From an uncultured Desulfovibrio sp. (GTDB lineage: Bacteria > Desulfobacterota > Desulfovibrionia > Desulfovibrionales > Desulfovibrionaceae), in assembly GCF_902477725.1 (NCBI RefSeq), contig NZ_CABSIF010000011.1, positions 1-64,000 of the forward strand: a stretch of 64,000 bases of DNA, in the 5' to 3' direction. The notes under the pieces are model-generated. The model was not told the DNA's origin. It ran no database searches and saw only the letters and a list, made by a program, of their open reading frames with translations. The translations under genes were made by a program, and so were the position numbers. This document shows positions 24,604-34,179 of the stretch, piece by piece. How positions within the stretch are numbered: position 1 is the first letter of the stretch; each line of letters begins with the position of its first letter.

Positions 24604-27349
24604 CGTACTGTGCAAAGCCCTGTGCCTTGCCGTGCTGGCCTGCGCCACCCTGGCGCTTCCAGGTGGAGCCGTTGCGGCAGAAGGGGCCCTTGTGCTTGTT
24701 CTGCCCTTTCAGGTGAACGCCGGGCCGGAAATGCCCAACGCCTCGCAGGATGTGCCGCAGGCGATTGCCGATCAGCTCAAACAGAACGGCATGCGCACTG
24801 TTCCTATGGAAACCGCCCGCGTTTTACAGCGCAACAGCGGTGAATCCATTGACCTTGCCACCGCGCGCGAACTCGGCCGCAAGGCTGGAGCGCGCATGGT
24901 TATTTACGGCAAGTTCAACCAGCTTGGTCAGGGTTTTTCCATGGACACGCGCATTGTGCCTGTCTATGAGGGCGAAGCTGTCCCCGCCGGATTTGAGCGC
25001 AACTCGCTGACCTCGCTGAACGAATGCGCCGCTGTGCTGGCCAAACGCGCGGCAGAAATTGCAAATCCCGCCACTGCCGCCGAGGCAGCGCCCAAAAAGA
25101 GCGATGCGCCGGCCACTCTTGTTCCCATGAACGCCCCCACCTCTGCCCACGGCGGTATTGCCGATGTGCAGGTACGCGGCATGAAGGTGCTTGACCCCGA
25201 TACCGTGCTCATGCGCCTCACCATCCGCAAGGGCGACAGCCCGGACGCCACGGCCATCAACGAAGAAGTGAAGCGCATATGGGATATGGGCTACTTCAGC
25301 GATGTGCAGGCCACACTTGAAGGCAACGTGCTTGTGTTCACCGTGGTTGAAAAGCCGCGCATCGACAACATCGTTGTTGATGGTTCGGACAAGGTCAGCA
25401 AGGACGACGTGCTGGCAGCCATGGGCACCAAGAGCGGCAGTGTTCTCAACGAACAGGTGCTTTCGGACGACCTTCAGAAAATCAGCGAGCTGTACCACAA
25501 GGAAGGCTTTTACCTTGCCAAGGTCACCTACCGTCTTGACGACCGTCAGGGTGGTCGAGGCGCAGTGCTGGTAATCAGCGTTACCGAAGGCAACAAGCTT
25601 TATATCAGGGACGTCAAGATTGAAGGCCTTAACAAGCTCAATCGCGGCGATCTTGACAAATACATGGCCCTCAAGACGCGCGGCATGTTCTCGTGGCTGA
25701 CGGGTACCGGCGTGCTCAAGGACGAATACCTGGAGCGCGACACCAACGCCATTGCCGCCTTTGGCCTTAACGAAGGCTACGTGGACATTCAGGTGGCTGC
25801 GCCAACCGTTGAATACCGCGATGACGGCATCTACATCACATTCAACGTGCACGAAGGCCCGCGCTACACCGTGCGCGACGTGGTCTTTGCGGGCGATGTT
25901 ATCGACAGCGAAGACAAGATGCTTGAAGTCGTGCAGATGGACGACTGGAAAAAATCCGACAAGTACTTCTCCCTCACGGTCATGCAGGAAGACTCCAAAC
26001 GCCTGACCGACTACTATTCCGATTACGGCTATGCTTTCGCCGAAGTGGACACCAAGGTCGTCAAGGCCGATGGCGGCAGCGACCAGGTGGACGTGGGCTA
26101 TGTGATCAACAAAAAACAGAAGGTCTTCATCCGCCGTCTGTCTGTCGAGGGCAATACCAAAACCCGCGACAACGTCATTCTGCGCGAAATGCGCCTGGGT
26201 GACGGCGATATGTACGAAGGCGCCAAGCTGCGCCGCTCCAACGAGCGCCTGAACCGTCTGCACTTCTTCTCTGCCGTGGATATGGAACTGATCCCCACGG
26301 AAAACGAAGACGAAGTTGACCTCAAGGTCAAGGTCAAGGAAAGCAATACCGGCGCCATCATGGGCGGCGTGGGCTATTCCAGCTACTACAGCGTGGGCGT
26401 CACCGCCTCCATCATGGAACGCAACCTCTTTGGTCGCGGCTACTGGTTGCAGCTGCAGGGCTTCTTCTCCTGGCGCCGTACGTCGGGCGTGCTGTCCTTC
26501 ACCAACCCGCGCCTGTACGATACCGATCTCTCCGTTGGCAACGACCTGTATTACACGCACGATTACTGGGACAACTTTACCAAGGACACCATCGGCGACA
26601 CCATTCGTCTGTCGTACCCCATTGGTGAATACACCAGCGTAGGCGGCGGTTATCGTCTGGAACGCTATGTTCTTTACGATGTGGACGACAACGCCTCTCC
26701 GTACATTCGCGACTACAAGGGCACCAACTGGACAAGCGCCATTTCTGGCCGCATCCTGCGCGACACTACGGACTCCAAGGAACGTCCCACCAAGGGTACC
26801 ATTGCGCGCCTGTGGGCTGAATACGGCGGCGGCGGCCTCGGCGGCACAGACAACTTTATCAAGACTGTGGCCGACTGGCAGGGCTTCTGGTCCTTCAACC
26901 CGCAGAACACCATCCACGTCCGTGGCCGGTTGGGCGGCGTGTACCAGAACACCAATTCCAACGTCCCGGTGTTTGAACGCTTCTGGGTTGGCGGCATGGA
27001 TACTATTCGCGGTTACTCCTTCTCCGACCTCTCGCCCCGCGACTACAAATACAACGGCGACCAGATCGGCGGCGACCGCATGGGTGTTGCCAACTTTGAA
27101 TACATCTGGACCTTCCAGAAGGAGCTTGGCCTTGCTCTGGTTCCCTTCTTCGATACTGGTTACAACATCGACAGCAAGACCATGGGCAACGACCTCAACA
27201 AGTACATTGTCTGCTCCACGGGCCTTGAACTGCGCTGGCGTTCACCCATGGGCGATCTGCGTATCGCCTACGGTATCCCGCTGGTTCAGGACTACGACAA
27301 GGAACGTGAATCCGGTCGCATAGAATTCAGCATGGGCCAGTTCTTCTAG
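24584..27349 (+). CDS. bamA: Outer membrane protein assembly factor BamA with extra N-terminal domain
   Basis: A 921-residue Omp85 protein with signal peptide 1-31. It is longer than the ~800 residues of E. coli BamA because residues about 34-170 form an additional domain (ALVLVLPFQVNAG, ARELGRKAGARMVIYGKFNQ). That domain looks like the alpha/beta fold of TolB-N/CsgG/LpoB-type periplasmic proteins. POTRA domains follow (about 172-555, the first beginning IADVQVRGMKVLDPDTVLMR), then the 16-strand barrel (about 560-921) with the conserved IRGYSFSDLSP loop motif and a terminal aromatic (GQFF). It inserts beta-barrel proteins into the outer membrane. It overlaps lolD. The extra domain is seen directly; its fold assignment is inference. 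Confidence 0.94.
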   Translation: MKRFLDNVLCKALCLAVLACATLALPGGAVAAEGALVLVLPFQVNAGPEMPNASQDVPQAIADQLKQNGMRTVPMETARVLQRNSGESIDLATARELGRKAGARMVIYGKFNQLGQGFSMDTRIVPVYEGEAVPAGFERNSLTSLNECAAVLAKRAAEIANPATAAEAAPKKSDAPATLVPMNAPTSAHGGIADVQVRGMKVLDPDTVLMRLTIRKGDSPDATAINEEVKRIWDMGYFSDVQATLEGNVLVFTVVEKPRIDNIVVDGSDKVSKDDVLAAMGTKSGSVLNEQVLSDDLQKISELYHKEGFYLAKVTYRLDDRQGGRGAVLVISVTEGNKLYIRDVKIEGLNKLNRGDLDKYMALKTRGMFSWLTGTGVLKDEYLERDTNAIAAFGLNEGYVDIQVAAPTVEYRDDGIYITFNVHEGPRYTVRDVVFAGDVIDSEDKMLEVVQMDDWKKSDKYFSLTVMQEDSKRLTDYYSDYGYAFAEVDTKVVKADGGSDQVDVGYVINKKQKVFIRRLSVEGNTKTRDNVILREMRLGDGDMYEGAKLRRSNERLNRLHFFSAVDMELIPTENEDEVDLKVKVKESNTGAIMGGVGYSSYYSVGVTASIMERNLFGRGYWLQLQGFFSWRRTSGVLSFTNPRLYDTDLSVGNDLYYTHDYWDNFTKDTIGDTIRLSYPIGEYTSVGGGYRLERYVLYDVDDNASPYIRDYKGTNWTSAISGRILRDTTDSKERPTKGTIARLWAEYGGGGLGGTDNFIKTVADWQGFWSFNPQNTIHVRGRLGGVYQNTNSNVPVFERFWVGGMDTIRGYSFSDLSPRDYKYNGDQIGGDRMGVANFEYIWTFQKELGLALVPFFDTGYNIDSKTMGNDLNKYIVCSTGLELRWRSPMGDLRIAYGIPLVQDYDKERESGRIEFSMGQFF

Positions 27350-27385
27350 CCCTCACTTCTGCCGCTGTTGCGGCAAAGAAATTCG

Positions 27386-27432
27386 GCGCGCCGGAGGCAC
27401 AGTTTTCTGTGTATCCGGCGCGCTGCTTTTTT
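27386..27432 (+). terminator. Intrinsic terminator after bamA
   Basis: A 10-bp GC stem (27386-27395 with 27414-27423), capped by an inner CACAG/CTGTG stem, is followed by TTTTTT. Confidence 0.9.
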
Positions 27433-27554
27433 CATGCCCATGCCAAAGCTTATCAGCCGACAAAAAGCGAATTTTGCCATCTTTGCGCCGCTGGCATACA
27501 ATATGCTTTCAATAACGCAGGCAAAACTTTAAGAGTCAAATTACCGACACCATC

Positions 27555-30044
27555 ATGGCAAAAGGAAAAAACGTGGCCGGAAAAAAAGCCCAGCCCAAGG
27601 CTTCCGAACCAACTGGCAACAACCAGATGCGCAGACTTGTTCCGCCTCTGGCTTTTCTGGTTGCTCTGTGCCTGATGGTCGTCTGCTTTTACGACTCCGG
27701 CTATACTTCCTTGCCACCAACGGGCAAGCGCTACGATCTTGCCAAGGCGAATATCGAAACCCTGCGGCAGGACGAAAAGCGTTCGGGCCAGCGTGAACCG
27801 TGGGAAAATCTGGCTGCGGAGTTCCGCGCCATCTATGATGCTGATCCGGGCTGGCCCAACCGCCCTGCGGCCCTGTTCCGCGCTGCGGAAAGTCTGGAAG
27901 AGCTGGCCCGACGCTCGTTCGCCAAGGCTGACGCCCGCAAGGCCATCGAGTGCTATGAAGCTGTCGCCCAGCGCCATGCCGACAGCCGACTCGCCGATGA
28001 CGCCCTGTTTCGTGCTGCCAAGCTGCGCGCCGCGTGGCTTAAAGACGACAAGGGGGCACAGGCCCTGCTTGAGCGCATCAAAGCCCAGTACCCCAAGGGC
28101 GATATGATTCAGGAAGCCCTGGCCCTGGAAAAGACGCTTCAGGCTGCTGCCAACGGGCGCACCGCCCCAGAGGCGCGTCAGGTTTCCAGCACCGATGGCA
28201 AGGAACCCAAGGACGAGGGCGCTCCAGCAAAGGGAGCTTCTGCCTCCACGCCCAATACGGCCGCATCTTCCACTGCTGGCGGCGCAGATGCGACAGCAGG
28301 CCAGCTTGCCAAGGCTTCAGCCTTGCAGCCTGTGCCGCAAGCGGAGCTTTTGCCCCGTTACCGCGAGGCCAAGGCAAAAATGGATGCCCTACGCGCCGAC
28401 AAAGTCCGTTCATGCTGGCGTCAGCCATGGGAAGAACTGACTACTGAATTTCTGCGCATCTATACCAGTCGCAAAGACTGGGCCATTTCTCCCGGGGCGC
28501 TATTCCGCGCTGCTGCCAGCCAGGAGGCCCTTTCAGACTGCTCGCATCTTGCAGATGAATACCGACAGGCGCGCGACCTCTATCTCAAGCTTGCGCAGGA
28601 GTTTCCCAAGAGCGCCCTGGCTGACGACTCGTTGCTCCGAGCCGCATCCATTGAGGCAGACCGTCTGAACCAGACCTCAGAAGCTCTGGAACTGCTTGAC
28701 GCCATCATGGCCCTATACTCCGGCGGCGATATGGTGGCGGAGGCGCAAACCCTGCGCAACCGCCTCACAGGAGCACCTGCTGCCACTGCCAGCAAGGCAG
28801 GCGCTGCGCCTCAGGTTGCCCGCCCGGTGGTTCAGTCCCTTTCGTGGAATTCGCTGAGCAAGAACAGCGTGGAGATTGTTCTTGAGCTGAGCGCCCCGGC
28901 CCGTTACACGGCAAAGCTGAACACAAGCAGCGCCAAAGGCAAGAATAAGGCTGAGCAGGCATCTCTGCATGTCGCTCTGGAAAATGCGTCTGTGGAAAAG
29001 GATATTCGCAAGGGCGTGAATATCCGGGGCAGCCTTTTCAAGGGAATGAGCGTCAGCGACAGCAAGGGCGGCGAAACCGTGCTCCAGTTCAATTTTCAGG
29101 ATGCGCGCCGCTTTGATGCCCGTACAGAAACCAACCCCTGCCGCATCATCCTGCGGGTGGCGGGCGGCAGCACTCAGTTGCCGCCGGTCAGCAATGCAAA
29201 AGCCGGATTTGCCGATGCGCAGCCAGCAGCGGAAAATCAGGCAACAGTGGCCGATGCCAGCGGCACCCAGCCAGCAACGCCGCCTTCGCCGCGCCTGGTG
29301 CGCGATATGGCCCGCCAGCTCGGCCTGACGGTACGCACGGTATTTATTGATGCCGGTCACGGCGGGCGGGATCCAGGCACCAATCACAACGGAGTGCTGG
29401 AACGCATCGTATCCCTTGACGTGGCCCTGACTCTGGGCCGCCTGCTTGAGGCCAATGGGCTGGAGGTTGTTTATAGCCGCACTGCCGATAAGCACATCTC
29501 GCTGCGTGAACGCACCACCATGGCCAATGCCGCCGGCGCGGATCTGTTTGTTTCCATCCACGTCAATGCCAATGATGATCCTTCGGTGCAGGGTTTTGAA
29601 ACATACTACCTTGATATCGCAAGTAATCCTGAGGCGGCACGTCTTGCCACGCTTGAAAACGCTGACGGCGACCACCGGCTCGGCGATATGCAGAAAATGC
29701 TCGCCGATGTCATGCTCAATGCAAGGGTGGACGAATCACGCCATCTGGCGCAGGATATTCAGCGGCTTTCACAGTTCCGTTTGAAGCGCCGGCAGTATGA
29801 TACAAAGGATAATGGCATCAAATCTGCGCCATTTATTGTTCTGCTTGGCGCGCAAATGCCAGCAGTACTTGTGGAAATTGGTTATTGCACCAACAGGGAA
29901 GAAGCAGCAAGGCTTCTCACGCCCAAATACCGCATGACCCTGGCTGAGGGGCTTGCCGAGGGCATTCTTGCATACAAGGATAAGCTTCTTAAGCGCAGGA
30001 CTGTCCAGAATTCCTTGACGCAAGAAGGCGCTGGTGCTATGTGA
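27555..30044 (+). CDS. amiC: N-acetylmuramoyl-L-alanine amidase (Amidase_3) with duplicated helical N-terminal region
   Basis: An 829-residue cell-wall amidase. One membrane helix (about 27-46) anchors it. Then come two similar TPR-like blocks (about 57-195 and 262-398) separated by an Ala/Ser/Gly-rich linker; both contain the pattern PWE-L-EF-IY and D-AL-RAA. An AMIN-type beta domain spans about 425-540. The zinc amidase domain starts TVFIDAGHGGRDPG, with further ligand and catalytic residues in SIHVNA and VEIGYCTN. It hydrolyses the amide bond between MurNAc and the peptide stem, usually for daughter-cell separation. No strong SD precedes the ATG at 27555. It lies between bamA and the skp-like gene. 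Confidence 0.92.
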   Translation: MAKGKNVAGKKAQPKASEPTGNNQMRRLVPPLAFLVALCLMVVCFYDSGYTSLPPTGKRYDLAKANIETLRQDEKRSGQREPWENLAAEFRAIYDADPGWPNRPAALFRAAESLEELARRSFAKADARKAIECYEAVAQRHADSRLADDALFRAAKLRAAWLKDDKGAQALLERIKAQYPKGDMIQEALALEKTLQAAANGRTAPEARQVSSTDGKEPKDEGAPAKGASASTPNTAASSTAGGADATAGQLAKASALQPVPQAELLPRYREAKAKMDALRADKVRSCWRQPWEELTTEFLRIYTSRKDWAISPGALFRAAASQEALSDCSHLADEYRQARDLYLKLAQEFPKSALADDSLLRAASIEADRLNQTSEALELLDAIMALYSGGDMVAEAQTLRNRLTGAPAATASKAGAAPQVARPVVQSLSWNSLSKNSVEIVLELSAPARYTAKLNTSSAKGKNKAEQASLHVALENASVEKDIRKGVNIRGSLFKGMSVSDSKGGETVLQFNFQDARRFDARTETNPCRIILRVAGGSTQLPPVSNAKAGFADAQPAAENQATVADASGTQPATPPSPRLVRDMARQLGLTVRTVFIDAGHGGRDPGTNHNGVLERIVSLDVALTLGRLLEANGLEVVYSRTADKHISLRERTTMANAAGADLFVSIHVNANDDPSVQGFETYYLDIASNPEAARLATLENADGDHRLGDMQKMLADVMLNARVDESRHLAQDIQRLSQFRLKRRQYDTKDNGIKSAPFIVLLGAQMPAVLVEIGYCTNREEAARLLTPKYRMTLAEGLAEGILAYKDKLLKRRTVQNSLTQEGAGAM

Positions 30045-30244
30045 GGCAAGTAATTTCAACTACGTGTCCCCGGCCTGTATCATAGCAAATGACTGTTCCT
30101 TTGGGCGCGTCTGACAATTATAGCTGTTTTGCCAAGTGTATTGAACAGTTGCAAACAGCAGAGGCATCTTCTCTTACGGCGCGCGGGTCATCCCAGTTCC
30201 GCAAGGACGACATAACAAATCAGCATTGGGGAAGGAGAACTTTC

Positions 30245-30790
30245 ATGCGCAAGGTTTTGATGACGGCTGTTGCGGTTGGCTTGTTGCTTGCCGGGCAAGT
30301 CTATGCTGCAGACGGCGGCGCCGTACCCGCAGCCAAGATCGGTGTTGTTGACATGCAGACCGTGGCGACGCAGAGCGTCCCTGCCCAGGCCGCCAAAACA
30401 ACAATGGAAAGCAAGTTCGGCACTGAACGTAACGAACTTGAAAAGCAGGGCGAAGCGCTGAAGAAAAAGGCCGATGCTCTGAAAAACCCCAAGGCCAGCG
30501 AAGAAAAGAAGCTGGACTTCATCCGCTCCAAGCAGGATCTGGATCAGAAGACCCGCAACTTCCTGCGCAAGGTTGAGCAGGAAGAAGTGAAGCTTCGCCA
30601 GGACATGGTTACCCTGGTTTTCAGCGCCACCTATGAAGTTGCCCGCGCCAAGGGCTTTAACTTTGTGGTGGACGTCACCGCCGGTGGCGTGCTGTACGCC
30701 GACCAGTCCATGGATCTGACCCAGGACGTGCTGGCCGAAGTGAACAAAATCTACAAAGCAAAAGCCAACGACAAGAGCGGCAAGAAATAA
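30245..30790 (+). CDS. skp: OmpH/Skp family periplasmic chaperone
   Basis: A 181-residue protein with a signal peptide ending about residue 21 (GQVYAAD). The Skp strand KIGVVDMQTVATQS is followed by two long coiled-coil tentacle helices (about 55-130, rich in K/E/Q), and the C-terminal strand FNFVVDVTAGGVLYAD closes the body. Skp trimers hold unfolded outer-membrane proteins for BamA, encoded two genes upstream. GGGGAAGGAG gives a strong RBS for the ATG at 30245; a frame from 30089 is longer but unsupported. Confidence 0.92.
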   Translation: MRKVLMTAVAVGLLLAGQVYAADGGAVPAAKIGVVDMQTVATQSVPAQAAKTTMESKFGTERNELEKQGEALKKKADALKNPKASEEKKLDFIRSKQDLDQKTRNFLRKVEQEEVKLRQDMVTLVFSATYEVARAKGFNFVVDVTAGGVLYADQSMDLTQDVLAEVNKIYKAKANDKSGKK

Positions 30791-30811
30791 AGCCCTCAGC
30801 CGTTAATTCTC

Positions 30812-30848
30812 AGGCCTCTCAACCCGGATGGGGCGAGAGGCCTTTTTT
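30812..30848 (+). terminator. Intrinsic terminator after skp
   Basis: A 9-bp stem (AGGCCTCTC, 30812-30820, with GAGAGGCCT, 30835-30843) is followed by TTTTT. Confidence 0.92.
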
Positions 30849-30894
30849 CATGCCGCCAACAGGCGAATAAGACCAACTCATCAGGAGGCCCCCC

Positions 30895-31362
30895 ATGCAG
30901 GAAACCGCCCCCCAGAATACGGGCATGGACATACAGCGCATTTTGCGTCTGCTGCCGCACCGCTACCCCTTTTTGCTGGTGGACAGGGTCGTGGAATGCG
31001 TAGCAGGCTCGCACATCCGGGCCTATAAAAATATTACGTTCAACGAGCCTTTCTTTCAGGGGCATTTTCCCGGTGCTCCCATCATGCCCGGCGTGCTCAT
31101 TCTGGAAGCTCTGGCTCAGACTGGCGGCCTGCTGGCCGTTTCCGGCATGGACAGCCTTGACGACAAACTCTTTCTCTTTACCGGGCTTGACGGCGTGAAG
31201 TTCCGCCGGCAGGTGGTCCCCGGCGACAGGCTCGACCTTGAATGCAGCAACCTGCGCATGAAGCTCAAACTCTGCAAAATGGAAGCCCGCGCCTTCGTGG
31301 ACGGCAAGCTTGCCGCAGAAGCGCAGATTACCGCCGCCATCGGCGACAGGCCCAAGAGCTAA
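30895..31362 (+). CDS. fabZ: 3-hydroxyacyl-[ACP] dehydratase FabZ
   Basis: A 155-residue hotdog-fold dehydratase of fatty-acid synthesis. The catalytic His lies in GHFPGAPIMPGVLILEALAQ, preceded by LLPHRYPFLLVDRV, the FabZ N-terminal signature. AGGAGG precedes the ATG. In many Gram-negatives fabZ sits in an lpxD-fabZ-lpxA operon; here it is alone between two strong terminators, but still next to envelope genes. Confidence 0.95.
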   Translation: MQETAPQNTGMDIQRILRLLPHRYPFLLVDRVVECVAGSHIRAYKNITFNEPFFQGHFPGAPIMPGVLILEALAQTGGLLAVSGMDSLDDKLFLFTGLDGVKFRRQVVPGDRLDLECSNLRMKLKLCKMEARAFVDGKLAAEAQITAAIGDRPKS

Positions 31363-31380
31363 TTCCACAAACGCTGACCG

Positions 31381-31427
31381 AAATATTTAAGGGGAAGGGA
31401 TCAATGATCCCTTCCCCTTAAATATTT
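31381..31427. terminator. Bidirectional 22-bp hairpin terminator
   Basis: A perfect 22-bp stem (31381-31402 with 31406-31427) closes a 3-base loop. The convergent genes fabZ (+) and the glycosyltransferase (-) end on its two sides. Confidence 0.9.
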
Positions 31428-31495
31428 CTCCCTCCATTGCAAGACATCTGCCCACAAGCAGACCACACGACGGAGAATTTTTTACTGCTAGTTGC

Positions 31496-32638
31496 CTAAA
31501 AGAGCGAAAGACTGTGCAGGGCATCCACCACATCCTCCACTGGCAGCGAATCAAGACAGGGGGTGTGGGGCCGTGGATATTCAAAACCCAGGTTGAGGTA
31601 GGCGTATGGCCCCTTGTGCGGCAAAAGTGCGCGCACATGACGCCCCACTGGCCCCCAGCGCAAGGGATTGGTCGGCCCATGCAGCCCCACTGTGGGTGCG
31701 CCTGCAAGGGCTGCCAGATGCATGGTGCCTGTGTTCACGGAGACTACAGCCGAGGCGCGGCTGAACAGCCAGGCAAGGCCTGCAAGTGATGTTCTGCCCG
31801 CAAGCGAAATAGCAGGGCATTGAGGATGCGCCCGCAAAAAAGCGTCATTACGCGGGGCATCCGCTGGCGCACCGGTCAGGTAGACCTCAAACCCCTTGCT
31901 GCCCAACAGTCTGGACAGAGCATCCCAACTGTCGGCGGGCCACTCCTTGAGCCAGGCATTAGAGCCTGAGGGCCACATGTGCAGATAAACCCTCTGCGGC
32001 AAGGCATCGCCTATTTCGCCTGTGGGTTCCAGCCTGCCGCAAAGTTCAGCGGGCAGATCATCCGGAGGCGACTGCGGCAAAAGCAGGCGTGGCGCACCCT
32101 GAAGATCCGGGTACAGAGCGCGGCCCAGCTCCATGAAATTTTCCACCTCATGCCTGTCATTACGGTGGGGTACCTTGAGGCTATAGCCAAAGGCGCGTTG
32201 CTGCCCTTCCGTATCAAAGCCCACTGTGGTCCGGGCGTTGGAAAGATTGCTCAATATGGCGCCAAGCCGCGCCCACTGCGTGCTGTCAATGAGCACATCC
32301 AGACGCTGTTCACGCAGCCATGCAGCCATTGCGGAAACATCCCTCACAGCAAAGGCCGCGAACTGGTCAATACCAGGGATCAGCTTGACGGTAGCGGCAT
32401 TGGCGCGGGACACAAGCAGGGCAATATGTACGTTGGGCAGCCGCTCGCGCAGGGCGGTAATCAGCGCTGAAAGCAGCAGCAGATCGCCAATGGCCCCCAG
32501 ACAGATAAAGCCCACACGCTGCGGCACTGCATCGGGCACAGATTTTTTGCCCAGGCGCGCAACGGCGCTGCATGCCGCCAGAGGTATGCCCGCATAACGA
32601 TCTAGCAAACGGTTAAGCCTGTTGCCGCGTTCTCCCAT
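31496..32638 (-). CDS. Glycosyltransferase family 9 (heptosyltransferase-like)
   Basis: A 380-residue protein from the ATG at 32638. The N-terminal Rossmann domain starts VGFICLGAIGDLLLLSALI, the usual GT9 opening. The C-terminal nucleotide-sugar domain contains YLHMWPSGSNAWLKEWP and the acceptor/donor segment VSVNTGTMHLAALAGAPTVG with GPTNPLRWGP. Such enzymes add heptose or a related sugar to lipopolysaccharide core. The start codon overlaps the stop codon of the upstream sugar transferase by one base (TGATG), so the two are coupled. Donor and acceptor are not deducible. Confidence 0.9.
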   Translation of the reverse strand: MGERGNRLNRLLDRYAGIPLAACSAVARLGKKSVPDAVPQRVGFICLGAIGDLLLLSALITALRERLPNVHIALLVSRANAATVKLIPGIDQFAAFAVRDVSAMAAWLREQRLDVLIDSTQWARLGAILSNLSNARTTVGFDTEGQQRAFGYSLKVPHRNDRHEVENFMELGRALYPDLQGAPRLLLPQSPPDDLPAELCGRLEPTGEIGDALPQRVYLHMWPSGSNAWLKEWPADSWDALSRLLGSKGFEVYLTGAPADAPRNDAFLRAHPQCPAISLAGRTSLAGLAWLFSRASAVVSVNTGTMHLAALAGAPTVGLHGPTNPLRWGPVGRHVRALLPHKGPYAYLNLGFEYPRPHTPCLDSLPVEDVVDALHSLSLF

Positions 32639-34038
32639 CAGTATGCTCCATACCCGGTTATGACCACAGGAATCGTCTTGGCCAAGATCCACAAATCCAT
32701 CCAGACAGACCAGTTGTTGATATAATAGTGGTCAAAGGCCACGCGCTCGGCATAGGTGGTATTATTACGGCCAGATATCTGCCACAGCCCAGTAATGCCG
32801 GGGCGCACCATGCAGTATTCCTCATACACCGGGCCGTACTTTTGAACTTCGTTCTGCACAATGGGGCGCGGCCCCACAAGGCTCATATCGCCAATGACCA
32901 CGTTGAGCAGCTGCGGCAGTTCATCCAGGCTGACCTTGCGCAAAATGCGGCCCACGCGGGTTATGCGCGGATCATGCTTGAGCTTGTGGTCTTTCTCCCA
33001 CTCCGCCCGCAATTCAGAATCGTGCTCAAGCACTTCCCTGAGCACCATATCGGCCTTGTCCACCATAGTGCGAAACTTGAAAATCCTGATCTCGCGCCCC
33101 TCGTTGCCAATACGCCGCTGGCGATAAAACACGGGGCCCTTGCTGTCTAGGCGAATAGCCAGAGCCAGCAGCAAGCCAAGGGGCAGCAGCACCACGCCGC
33201 CAAGGGCGCAGAGCAGCACATCCATAAACCTTTTGACCCGCAGGCGGCGCTTGTCACGCAGGTTTTGCCGTACCTGCAAGCCCACGGCAGTGCCAAGGTC
33301 GCGCGGGGTCAGCCAGTGCGCGCGGAAGCCATCGTTGAACGAAGGCACAACAAGAATGCGCTCAAAATAACGGCTGGCTTCGGTAATATAGTCAAGGCTC
33401 TGCCCCTGATCCGCCTTTTGCAGAATCATGGCCATCGCCTTTGGCTTTGCCTGCGCCGTTTCCGCAAAGAGTTTGCGCACGGCGTCCTCGGTGGTGGGCA
33501 AAGAATATATGGCTACCGGGCGCAGCCCGCGCTCGGGGCGGCGTTTGAGGTACCGCCAGAAGTCACGCCCGGCGTTGCCGCTGTCAAAAATTATCAACGG
33601 TCTGCCCCACCAGCGGCGGCGCATAAACAGGCGGCGGCAATAGCTGCGCATGAGCGGCAGCGTAAAGACCGTGGCCAGCCAACTGCCCGCAATGACAATT
33701 CGGGAGTAGGTATCGCCTGCTTTTGACAGGAAAAGCACGGCCAGAATGATACCGTACATGAGGCTTGTGAGCTGAAACAAGGCCTTGAGCTCGCGGTGCG
33801 GAGGCAGGCTTATGCTTTGATAAAGGCCGAGCCCGGCGGCCATCACCGGCCCCATAATCAACAAGGGCAATGCCCCGCGATACTGTGAAAAATCCACGTC
33901 GCCAAAAGCGGCGCGCACAAGAAAAACCACCAGGGCCGTGCCCAGGATGGTGAAAAGATCAGCAAGACAAAGCAGGGTTTTTTGCGGGGAAAGCCCACAA
34001 GCCAGAAGCGCCCTGACCCAGAGGGGATATTGTTTCAT
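32638..34038 (-). CDS. wbaP: Undecaprenyl-phosphate sugar phosphotransferase, WbaP type
   Basis: A 466-residue polyprenyl-phosphate hexose-1-phosphate transferase. Four N-terminal helices (about 22-130) lead to a CoA-binding-like middle domain (about 140-250). The C-terminal catalytic domain starts with the re-entrant helix (KRFMDVLLCALGGVVLLPLG) and carries YRQRRIG, IFKFRTMV, SLDELPQLLNV and GPRPIV, then PGITGLWQISGR, the core of the bacterial sugar transferase family. It transfers a hexose-1-phosphate to the lipid carrier to start O-antigen or exopolysaccharide synthesis. No clear SD is seen before the ATG. Confidence 0.93.
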   Translation of the reverse strand: MKQYPLWVRALLACGLSPQKTLLCLADLFTILGTALVVFLVRAAFGDVDFSQYRGALPLLIMGPVMAAGLGLYQSISLPPHRELKALFQLTSLMYGIILAVLFLSKAGDTYSRIVIAGSWLATVFTLPLMRSYCRRLFMRRRWWGRPLIIFDSGNAGRDFWRYLKRRPERGLRPVAIYSLPTTEDAVRKLFAETAQAKPKAMAMILQKADQGQSLDYITEASRYFERILVVPSFNDGFRAHWLTPRDLGTAVGLQVRQNLRDKRRLRVKRFMDVLLCALGGVVLLPLGLLLALAIRLDSKGPVFYRQRRIGNEGREIRIFKFRTMVDKADMVLREVLEHDSELRAEWEKDHKLKHDPRITRVGRILRKVSLDELPQLLNVVIGDMSLVGPRPIVQNEVQKYGPVYEEYCMVRPGITGLWQISGRNNTTYAERVAFDHYYINNWSVWMDLWILAKTIPVVITGYGAY

Positions 34039-34179
34039 GAGGAGCGGCGCTGTGCCGATGGACCGGCACCACGTTTACGCGCGGCAAGCCGCGCTGTTGC
34101 TGAAAACACAGATACTCAAACAATGTAATGTTATTCTCTTTCTTCGCAAAGCACAATAATCCCCCCTGCGATACCGGCA

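Noticed and set aside
24824..26917. 697-codon minus-strand frame
   Set aside because: Antisense to bamA; no start signal and Val/His-rich shadow composition.
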